DNA from: Candida dubliniensis CD36
Lineage: Eukaryota > Ascomycota > Pichiomycetes > Serinales > Debaryomycetaceae
NCBI RefSeq assembly: GCF_000026945.1
Contig: NC_012860.1
Coordinates: 1,674,001-1,738,000, forward strand
DNA length: 64,000 nt
Reading direction: 5' to 3'
The translations under genes and the position numbers were made by a program. Each line of letters opens with the position of its first letter. The stretch's first letter is position 1. The notes under the pieces are model-generated. The model saw only the letters and a program-made list of their open reading frames with translations. It was not told where the DNA came from and ran no database searches. Below are positions 56,874-64,000 of the stretch, one piece after another.

Positions 56874-57148
56874 CAAGTAAATAAGGCTTATACATTCATA
56901 GGGGGTTTATGAAGCCTTCAAGATACATTTTTGAGAATTTCCAATACAACGATAATATAAACTCATTTCTAACGTTCAGTTTAAGTATCTTGTTATCTCA
57001 ATTACCGTGGTGCTACCAAATGCTAAAAGTCGTGTACCAGTAGTGAATGAACTTGACATCAAAACAAAAGAATTCAACACCTTTTTTTTTCTATTTGTTT
57101 ACGAGTGTTGTTGTCAGGCCTTCTTATAAACAATAATTAAATTCAGCA

Positions 57149-60073
57149 ATGGCTACTACAAGGCATCGTCAATCAAGCACATCAACATTAGAAGATGACG
57201 TCAATTCATACTCTGATGTGGATGAAATATTTACTAAATTAAATATTTCCCAGATCCATCAATTGAATAAAAAGTATAGAAATATAATAGAGGAAACCAA
57301 ATCAAATTTACATGATCTTGTTGGTAACAAATATCGTGATTTGATCAAAATAGCTGAAGACATAGGAGATATGTATCAACATTCAAGTGACATAGATTTG
57401 AAGGTTCAACAATTGTCGTATAAGCCGACTAAATTTGTCTCAATCTACCTGGACAATTATGGTAAATTTGACAGCTATATGAGAAAACAGAATGCATTAC
57501 AATCGCAAAAGGATTCACGTTCGATTATTGTTAGAAATGTGATAAACAAAAAATTGAGGAAATTGGACCAAAAAATCAAATTGGGGAAATCACCTTTAGT
57601 TCATACCTCTAATTTCATTTACTATGCAAAAGTATATTACACCATAGAAAAAGCATTCCTGGATATTATCAATACGGACAATAACATACGTGAAAAATAC
57701 CATGAATTGAAAAGAAACTTTAAAAATTATTTGGAATATGAAATATCTGCATACAATTTGCCAGAGTCCATTCTTCATGCCAATGACAAATTCAAATTTA
57801 ACCAACGCTTGAATACCAAGGAACTCATCATGAGAAACCCACAGGTTTTATTACAAGAGGACCTAGACTTGGAATTTGAAGAAGAGGATATCGAAGCAGA
57901 AGAAGAACAGGAAGATACCGAAACAGTCAGAAATTCTGAGAATGCGTTTGAAGTTGATGAAGCTGTCAATTCTAAACTTGAATCTTATGATAGAAATACC
58001 CTGGCACTCACCAACTATTTGATTAGTTATACCATATTGACTGGGGAAAGTAATTTGACGAAATCAAAATTTGTTGAACTAAGATACTTGTTTTTGCAGG
58101 AATTGTTTAAACAGCTTGATAATGAATCTCAACTTGATCATATTAACTTTTACCTAATTTTCAAGTATTTGGAACACACATTTGTTTATTTTGATAATTG
58201 TTTTCACAAAACGACCAGTGATTATCACCGATTATTGTCGCATGTGACGAAGCCATGGAATGCAACCGCATTAATAGGCCACAGAGTTTGGATTGAAGAT
58301 AAATTGATTGAATTTGATCGTGCCACTCCCAACACTCCATTTGATAAACTTAGAAAATTTACAGAAATATCGAATTTACTATTCCAGTTTGTTTTGAATA
58401 TATTACCACAAGAGAATACGTTTGAAAATTTAAGTTTAACCGTATTTATATTCCATAACTTTCTTGTTAGTTTGAAAAAATTACAAGATTCATTGGAGAT
58501 TTCTGGAATGGATTCTAAATTTATTCTATTGATTTCACAAACAAATTTACTTTTTGACTTATTAACAAAAGTAAGTTCCTTTATGAATTCTTCGTATTTG
58601 AAACATGTTTCTTATTTAACTGAAGAAGGTGGATTGTCTCAGATTATTAGTAAGAATTTACAATCAGACGCTCCCAATACCGAAATATTGCAATTGTTTA
58701 CTCCAGAGTTTGTCAATTTGATGGACCATGATATTGACAAATATATAAACATTATTTCTAAAACCCAAGAGTCACAAAACTCTGGTGATGCCATAAGCGC
58801 ATTAAATGCCTGGTTTGAGAGATGTGGGAAATACCTTAAAATTGTTAACCATGACTCTAAAAATCTTTCAATTTCCAAACTAGATGTATACAGATGTATA
58901 CCCCATTTACACACACTACTTTCCAACATATCATGGGGGGAATTTACAGTGAAAAATATAGATGATGTATTGGCACAGTTATCGACAACTATGGGTGATT
59001 CACTTTGGCAGCAGATTACCAAATTTGTTGATTTTATGTCCGATGCTCAAGCCGATTTGAAATCACCAGAAAAATTGGTTTATGTTATTGGAATCATTAA
59101 TCAACTTAAAGTGAAAATTGCCAATTTGGAAATTCCCACCACAACCACCACTGATGATATTAAAGAACTTGTTAACAAATTAAGTTATCTGTTATTTGGT
59201 AAATTGGTTGAATCAATACCAACTGATGATTTCTATTCATTGGTTGATGAATCTATACTCCAAAGTGCCACCATTGAGACAGTTGATATACCAGTTAGAC
59301 CAAGCCTAAAACTTGTACAAGCACTTTACAAGTTATCAAGCAATTATTTAAGTGTAGCCCAAAATTCCAATAATTCGAATATTTACCTTGAATCTCGAGT
59401 GACTGAAGATTTCATTAAATGTAAAAATAAATGGTTTCAAGAATATTTGATGGAAAAGGTGTTTTTAAATGGAATTGAAAAGAGTATTAAGAATAAAAAT
59501 GAAAAATCGCACAACAGTACTGCAATCAAGGATGATAACGATAGTGATGGAAAAGAATTATCAGAGAGAACCATGGAAGATAAGATAATCAATTTAGATG
59601 GTACTAAGATAGAAGCAAAAGAAGAAAATAAGAGAAAGAAAACAACTAAAGACAAGTCAGACGAAGAAACAAAAGATGAATCAGAGGAAAAGATAGAGGA
59701 TAGAACAGATGAGTCTAATAGAATTAGTTTGGATCAAGTTGAAGAAAATGCCAACCAATCGGAATCAGAATCTAAAGATAAAGAACCAGAGCTGAATGAA
59801 GAAGATGTTAATGTTGAGGAAACAAAGCTTGTTAATGAAACCACTCCATTATCTAAAACCCAAGCATTAAATATACTAGCTAACTATACATTTCTATTAC
59901 ACTTTATTCACTCAAGGGTTGATCTTAACGATATCGAAAGTATTACTGAGCTAATTAAAACCCATTATGGAGGAGAGATTGAAATCTCTTCGATAAAAAT
60001 TGTTATTGATGGGGTTTGTTCCTTTTTCAAATCCCAAAAGAGTGTTTATTTGCCATTACTGATAATAAATTAA
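57149..60073 (+). CDS. COG1: Conserved oligomeric Golgi complex subunit 1
   Basis: Subunit of the COG tether, which supports retrograde vesicle traffic to and within the Golgi. The N-terminus has the Vps51-type start: YSDVDEIFTKLNISQIHQLN followed by LHDLVGNKYRDLIKIAEDIG and DMYQHSSDIDLKV, the helical bundle typical of Cog1. The rest is helical with no membrane segment. 974 residues, about twice S. cerevisiae Cog1 (417) but near the animal length. Residues about 770-905 are a Lys/Glu/Asp/Ser-rich disordered insert before a last helical part (ALNILANYTFLLHFI). The ATG at 57149 is the first after the promoter. It converges with CMS1; only 31 bp separate the two stops. Confidence 0.85.
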   Translation: MATTRHRQSSTSTLEDDVNSYSDVDEIFTKLNISQIHQLNKKYRNIIEETKSNLHDLVGNKYRDLIKIAEDIGDMYQHSSDIDLKVQQLSYKPTKFVSIYLDNYGKFDSYMRKQNALQSQKDSRSIIVRNVINKKLRKLDQKIKLGKSPLVHTSNFIYYAKVYYTIEKAFLDIINTDNNIREKYHELKRNFKNYLEYEISAYNLPESILHANDKFKFNQRLNTKELIMRNPQVLLQEDLDLEFEEEDIEAEEEQEDTETVRNSENAFEVDEAVNSKLESYDRNTLALTNYLISYTILTGESNLTKSKFVELRYLFLQELFKQLDNESQLDHINFYLIFKYLEHTFVYFDNCFHKTTSDYHRLLSHVTKPWNATALIGHRVWIEDKLIEFDRATPNTPFDKLRKFTEISNLLFQFVLNILPQENTFENLSLTVFIFHNFLVSLKKLQDSLEISGMDSKFILLISQTNLLFDLLTKVSSFMNSSYLKHVSYLTEEGGLSQIISKNLQSDAPNTEILQLFTPEFVNLMDHDIDKYINIISKTQESQNSGDAISALNAWFERCGKYLKIVNHDSKNLSISKLDVYRCIPHLHTLLSNISWGEFTVKNIDDVLAQLSTTMGDSLWQQITKFVDFMSDAQADLKSPEKLVYVIGIINQLKVKIANLEIPTTTTTDDIKELVNKLSYLLFGKLVESIPTDDFYSLVDESILQSATIETVDIPVRPSLKLVQALYKLSSNYLSVAQNSNNSNIYLESRVTEDFIKCKNKWFQEYLMEKVFLNGIEKSIKNKNEKSHNSTAIKDDNDSDGKELSERTMEDKIINLDGTKIEAKEENKRKKTTKDKSDEETKDESEEKIEDRTDESNRISLDQVEENANQSESESKDKEPELNEEDVNVEETKLVNETTPLSKTQALNILANYTFLLHFIHSRVDLNDIESITELIKTHYGGEIEISSIKIVIDGVCSFFKSQKSVYLPLLIIN

Positions 60074-60104
60074 TACACGTCCATATGATAAAAGCAATAA
60101 CCAA

Positions 60105-61016
60105 TTAGTATAAATATAATTTTGATCCGCTTTTGGTCAATTCCTTCAATGCTTCAAATGTTTCCTTTATATCCCAAATATTCTGTTTCTTTGTATCTAG
60201 ATATGAATTATCGATAATGACAATTTTGATTTCGTCTTTTGACAAACCAGACTCTTCACTGTTTAAGACTTTGCTTAGTCTACCTGGTGTACAACATAAT
60301 ACTCTAGATCTTGTACTTTTGACAAGTTTCAAATCGACGTGTAATTTGTTTTTGTTGATTAGTTTTATTGATGAACCCACTAAATCCTTGGTTGCTCTAT
60401 GGATATCACAAGCTCTAATAGCAGACATAGATACAATGGCAATAAATTTCCTTTCTTCTTTATTATCGGATTCAGAGTCTTTGTTGCTATCATATTCTTC
60501 CTTTTTCCCCTTTTTATTGTTTTTCTTCTTGTCTTTCTTAGCACCTTTAGGTAACATATTCTTAAATCGAGAATTGATATATTTGGACAAATTATCCAAG
60601 TTTCTAGTATCTTTAAAATCTGAAGTAGATCTGATTTCACTCTTGTTGAAATATAATTCTGTCAACTCCAATGCTGATAAATTAGGATTCTTTCTACGAA
60701 TTTTATTGTTGATAAATTCTGCTATAATTTCAGGATTCTCTTCCAACGACAAATTCTTCTTTGATTCAATATCTATTTCCATTTTCAACCGTTTTTTCTC
60801 CTTAAGTGTATTGCTGGTATTGGAATTTCTACGTTTAAGGGATGATGCAGTAGTAGTTGTAGTAGTATTGTCATTGGTTTCTGTTTCATCTTTAGTTATA
60901 CCCTCATCCCAGCTACCATTGACAAACCCAACATCTTCGGTATCTGAAAGCTGAACATCATATTCCAATCCATCATCCAAATCATCAGCAACTGGTTGTT
61001 GTTCTTGTTTACTCAT
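60105..61016 (-). CDS. CMS1: Cms1-type ribosome biogenesis protein
   Basis: 303-residue protein of the Cms1 family, reported in 90S pre-ribosomes and resembling a shortened DEAD-box helicase. Visible: acidic N-terminus (DLDDGLEYDVQLSDTEDVG), a basic central part, then FIAIVSMSAIRACDIHRATK, CTPGRLSKVLNSEESGL and KIVIIDNSYLDTKKQNIWD, which correspond to helicase-like motif regions without a Walker A or a DEAD box, so it is unlikely to be an active helicase. PAC-like and RRPE-like elements sit just upstream, as in other ribosome-biogenesis genes. The start is the only ATG that keeps the acidic N-terminus. Confidence 0.85.
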   Translation of the reverse strand: MSKQEQQPVADDLDDGLEYDVQLSDTEDVGFVNGSWDEGITKDETETNDNTTTTTTASSLKRRNSNTSNTLKEKKRLKMEIDIESKKNLSLEENPEIIAEFINNKIRRKNPNLSALELTELYFNKSEIRSTSDFKDTRNLDNLSKYINSRFKNMLPKGAKKDKKKNNKKGKKEEYDSNKDSESDNKEERKFIAIVSMSAIRACDIHRATKDLVGSSIKLINKNKLHVDLKLVKSTRSRVLCCTPGRLSKVLNSEESGLSKDEIKIVIIDNSYLDTKKQNIWDIKETFEALKELTKSGSKLYLY

Positions 61017-61063
61017 CTTTCCTGCTACTTGTCTATAGCTGATTTTTTCGTTATTTGAAGAGA

Positions 61064-61094
61064 AGAGATGAGATAGTTGAATTTATATTTTTCA
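61064..61094 (-). promoter_or_regulatory. PAC- and RRPE-like boxes upstream of CMS1
   Basis: GATGAG (61067-61072) is the PAC core and TGAAAAATAT on the minus strand (61085-61094) is close to RRPE. Both lie 50-80 bp upstream of the CMS1 ATG, the usual position and pairing in yeast ribosome-biogenesis promoters. Inferred from the motif. Confidence 0.4.
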
Positions 61095-61249
61095 CCAGTC
61101 CCGCGTCTTGCCTCAACAATATGGGTAAAAACTTAGAACAAACAAACTTGGTGAAAAAAAAAAAGGTCCAGTAAAAAAACTCTGCGTTATGACCTACCCA
61201 ATTCTCTGTCAGGAATACCACATATACACACAGATTTACAGTAATTAAA

Positions 61250-63334
61250 ATGATTACAAGGAGAGTAAAGCCATACCTTCTAAGAAAGGCTTTTATCCAG
61301 CAGTCTCGTTCAGTAATTATAAATGCTGATTTGCAAAAAAAATTAGATGAATCAGAGTTCCATCCTGTAATAGTTATTGGTGGGGGTCATGCCGGATGCG
61401 AAGCCGCTACTGGTTCTGCAAGGTCTCAAACACCAACTACATTGATAACCCCTTATATAAATAAAATAGGAACAGCTTCTTGTAACCCTTCCATGGGTGG
61501 TGTAGGAAAGGGGACCTTATTACGAGAAGTTGATGCATTAGATGGGGTGAGTGCAAGGATTACTGATAAAGCAGGCATTCATTTTAGGATTTTAAATGCA
61601 TCAAGAGGTGCTGCAGTACATGGACCAAGAGCTCAGATAGATCGGAAAATTTATCTTGAAGAAATGCAAAAAGAAATATTGAACTATCCCAATTTAAAAG
61701 TTCTAGAAGCTCAAGTTGAAGATATTATAATAGAACCTGTATTGAATGGAGAAGATTTTTCAGGAAGAGCTTTTGGAGAAGTGAAAGGTGTTATATTACT
61801 GGATGGAAGAGTCTTAAAAAGTGAAAAAGTCGTTGTCACTACGGGGACTTTTCTTGGTGGAGAAATACATATTGGATTGAAATGTTTCCCATCAGGGAGA
61901 ATGGGAGAAGATGCCACATTTGGGTTATCTAAAACTTTAAAACAAGCTGGTTTTAGATTGGGGAGATTGAAAACTGGTACACCACCAAGGTTGTCATCCA
62001 GAACCATTGATTTTAAGGGGCTCATAGAGCAGCCATCTGATTTCCCGCCACAACCAATGTCGTATATGAATGATAAAGTTGATTTGGAGGACCAGTTGAT
62101 GAAATGCTATCAGACAAAAACCAATCCTGAATTTCATAAAATTATTGCTGATAATTTAGACAAATCAATACATATAAGAGAAAGTGTCAAAGGTCCCAGA
62201 TATTGTCCAAGTATTGAATCCAAAGTGATTAAATTTCCAAATAAAGATTATCATTATGTTTGGCTTGAACCAGAAGGATTGGATTCAGATTTAATATACC
62301 CTAATGGTATTTCGTGTACTATGCCAGAAGAAATTCAAGAAAAATTAGTAAGATTAATGCCAGGGTGTGAGAATGTCACCATGACTCAACCAGGGTATGG
62401 AGTTGAATACGACTTTATAGATCCACGTGAGTTGAAATCAACTTTGGAAACTAAATTGGTTAATGGTTTATATTTGGCTGGACAGATCAACGGTACAACT
62501 GGATACGAGGAGGCTGCTGCACAGGGGTGTGTTGCAGGGATCAATGCTGGTTTGTCATACTTGCAAAAGCCTTTATTGGAGTTAAAACGTCCAGACGGAC
62601 TTGTGGCTATTTTAATTGATGATTTAATTACTAAAGGTGTGGAGGAACCTTATAGAATGTTTACTTCTCGTTCTGAGTTTCGATTCTCCATAAGATCAGA
62701 CAATGCTGACAACAGATTAACTCAAAAAGGTTACGACTTGGGTGTTGTTAGTGAAAGAAGGTACCAATTCTTTAAAAAAGAATCTGACCAATTTTGGGAG
62801 ATTAAAAATGTATTGTCAGAATTGAAGTTACTGGGTAAACAATGGGCTCCAGGTTTGCAAGGTCTAAAAACAGATACCAGAGAAAATGATAAAGTATCTG
62901 GTTGGAAATTGTTATCATACCCAGGTGTACTGATAAATAATCTTTTGCCTCACATGTCAGATTTTATGGGTCAAGTGCCACCTTGTCTACAGAATGTTTC
63001 TATGAGATTGCAAAACAAAATTGATGTTGTGAGTGACTATGATCCTATTATGTACAGGGAAAAAGCCAATTTAAACACATTTGAAAGTCTTGACATGTAC
63101 AAGTTGCCCCAAAACTTTACTTATGATAATTCCGGGTCTTTAAAGATATCTCACGAAGTTTGCACAATTTTAAACATAGTGCAACCAACAACAATAGGCC
63201 AAGCACAGAGTCTCCAAGGAATCACACCTACAGCTATAAATGAATTGAAAAAAGTGGCAAAATTTGTTCCTAGCAAAAGTCTTTTGAAATTAAGAAGTGA
63301 AAAGAATGGTGTGTCAAGTGCCATGTTTGGATAG
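61250..63334 (+). CDS. MTO1: Mitochondrial tRNA modification enzyme Mto1 (MnmG/GidA family)
   Basis: FAD-dependent partner of Mss1 that installs the carboxymethylaminomethyl group on wobble uridine of mitochondrial tRNAs. Residues 1-33 are basic with RR and KK, a likely mitochondrial presequence. The dinucleotide-binding motif [10 protein letters not shown] lies at about 44-53. [20 protein letters not shown] and [20 protein letters not shown] are MnmG signatures, and [19 protein letters not shown] is the second. [20 protein letters not shown] begins the C-terminal helical part, and [15 protein letters not shown] lies in the C-terminal region. The length, 694, is normal. The 5' gap to CMS1 is 233 bp, divergent. 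Confidence 0.96.
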   Translation: MITRRVKPYLLRKAFIQQSRSVIINADLQKKLDESEFHPVIVIGGGHAGCEAATGSARSQTPTTLITPYINKIGTASCNPSMGGVGKGTLLREVDALDGVSARITDKAGIHFRILNASRGAAVHGPRAQIDRKIYLEEMQKEILNYPNLKVLEAQVEDIIIEPVLNGEDFSGRAFGEVKGVILLDGRVLKSEKVVVTTGTFLGGEIHIGLKCFPSGRMGEDATFGLSKTLKQAGFRLGRLKTGTPPRLSSRTIDFKGLIEQPSDFPPQPMSYMNDKVDLEDQLMKCYQTKTNPEFHKIIADNLDKSIHIRESVKGPRYCPSIESKVIKFPNKDYHYVWLEPEGLDSDLIYPNGISCTMPEEIQEKLVRLMPGCENVTMTQPGYGVEYDFIDPRELKSTLETKLVNGLYLAGQINGTTGYEEAAAQGCVAGINAGLSYLQKPLLELKRPDGLVAILIDDLITKGVEEPYRMFTSRSEFRFSIRSDNADNRLTQKGYDLGVVSERRYQFFKKESDQFWEIKNVLSELKLLGKQWAPGLQGLKTDTRENDKVSGWKLLSYPGVLINNLLPHMSDFMGQVPPCLQNVSMRLQNKIDVVSDYDPIMYREKANLNTFESLDMYKLPQNFTYDNSGSLKISHEVCTILNIVQPTTIGQAQSLQGITPTAINELKKVAKFVPSKSLLKLRSEKNGVSSAMFG

Positions 63335-63385
63335 TGATTACTAATTATTTGTATATAGAAACTATAAACATGACTTGTTATTTAT

Positions 63386-64000
63386 TCATTTTTGTCTTTT
63401 CTTTTGCGGAGATACAGTATCGCATAAATCATTATCCAATGCAATTAAGTTTTCTAATGGCAAAAACTTTTGAGCCAATTCAGAAATTCGGTTAATATCA
63501 GTTTCATTTGAAGAATTACCCTTGCCAGCAAAGTTTATTCTTTGTAAATATAATAATACATCCTTCATATCCACCGTTTGCGATTGTCGATGTTCGGCAT
63601 AACCTTTCAAATCATCCATTAATGTATCGAGAAACTCATTTGATTTTTCTTGAATTGACTTTACTATTTCTTTCAGTAACGATTTAGGCTTTTTGAATTT
63701 CTTCCTCAGGGACAAGCTTGTGCTTAAAGAATTGTGTGCTTGAATGGATTTCACAATGTAGGAGACATCTCTGATAGTAACATCCACCCCTGTTGATGGT
63801 ATTGGAGATTGCTTTCTTTTCTGTGGTATAATACGAGCCAAGTGTGCCCTATTGACTAAAGCACGTTCAACTTCAGATTCTTGAATATTATCATCTGTTG
63901 TTTCTTCTTCATCTCCAATATTGTCGTCTATTCCTTCAAATATAGATGCCAGTTGGTCATTATCAACGAAAAATTCCTCTTGGATAATTTCTTTCTCTGA
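63386..64000 (-). CDS. CENP-T (Cnn1)-like inner kinetochore protein, N-terminus beyond window
   Basis: The minus strand stays open from the stop at 63386 to the window edge (205 codons seen), so the start lies outside. A candidate internal start at 63841 is a TTG, not ATG, and the frame continues upstream with an acidic stretch (EEFFVDNDQLASIFEGIDDN). The C-terminal part matches the CENP-T histone fold: DVTIRDVSYIVKSIQ, LMDDLKGYAEHRQSQTVDMK and a LAQKFLPLENLIALDNDL helix, comparable to the LPLEYRxLLIP end of vertebrate CENP-T. This family links centromeric DNA with the Ndc80 complex. It converges with MTO1 (51 bp between stops). Confidence 0.78.
   Translation of the reverse strand, partial: SEKEIIQEEFFVDNDQLASIFEGIDDNIGDEEETTDDNIQESEVERALVNRAHLARIIPQKRKQSPIPSTGVDVTIRDVSYIVKSIQAHNSLSTSLSLRKKFKKPKSLLKEIVKSIQEKSNEFLDTLMDDLKGYAEHRQSQTVDMKDVLLYLQRINFAGKGNSSNETDINRISELAQKFLPLENLIALDNDLCDTVSPQKKRQK

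Noticed and set aside
56673..56950. Possible solo LTR starting TGTTGGAAATG and ending ...CCAATACAAC
   Set aside because: No clean terminal inverted repeat or target duplication, and the interior contains an integrase-like frame, which an LTR should not.

Overview
This window looks like nuclear DNA of a CUG-clade yeast, almost certainly Candida albicans or a very close relative such as C. dubliniensis. The DNA is strongly AT-rich. Genes are intron-poor with long Asn, Asp, Glu and Thr homopolymers, and intergenic DNA is packed with microsatellites. The decisive signal is a Major Repeat Sequence (MRS): 2450-bp RPS units built from 172-bp repeats that carry SfiI sites, flanked on one side by an FGR6-family gene. 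If the species call is right, CUG codons are read as Ser; positions below come from a standard-code reading, which does not move gene boundaries.

Layout. 1-11 kb: APL3 (AP-2 alpha, running off the left edge), ATP7, a RecA-fold-like hypothetical, a PIR cell-wall protein (PIR32-like), GRX5 and an RCK2-type kinase. 11.1-14.3 kb: a large gene-free divergent intergenic region. 14.3-27.2 kb: URB1 (ribosome biogenesis), a short Zn2Cys6 factor (ZCF4-like), HAP2 and CSE1. 27.6-31.5 kb: a decayed non-LTR (Zorro/L1-type) retrotransposon with ORF1 and ORF2 remnants, truncated inside the reverse transcriptase. 32.5-37.3 kb: VRG4 (GDP-mannose transporter) and ADE4 (purine synthesis).

From about 39 to 57 kb lies the MRS. 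On the left is the HOK-type flank, with a four-copy ~200-bp degenerate tandem repeat at its outer edge and an isocitrate dehydrogenase pseudogene inside. Next come one full and one partial RPS unit (45258-49582). On the right is the RB2-type flank, with a frameshifted FGR6 gene, a five-copy ~196-bp tandem repeat, a GC-rich block with a hexamer repeat, and a Ty3/gypsy integrase scrap. From 57.1 kb the sequence returns to ordinary housekeeping genes: COG1, CMS1, MTO1 and a CENP-T-like kinetochore gene running off the right edge.

There are no operons; neighbouring genes are functionally unrelated (endocytosis, respiration, cell wall, ribosome assembly, nuclear export, glycosylation, purine synthesis, Golgi tethering, mitochondrial tRNA modification, kinetochore). 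Plausible regulatory sites are a Cbf1-type site between APL3 and ATP7, tandem TTAGGG (Tbf1-type) boxes upstream of CSE1, and PAC/RRPE-like boxes upstream of CMS1. I found no convincing tRNA, rRNA or CRISPR. The most interesting material is inside the MRS and in the decayed mobile element, not in a new gene system. Gene names are from recognised protein families and remembered C. albicans gene neighbourhoods; no search was run.
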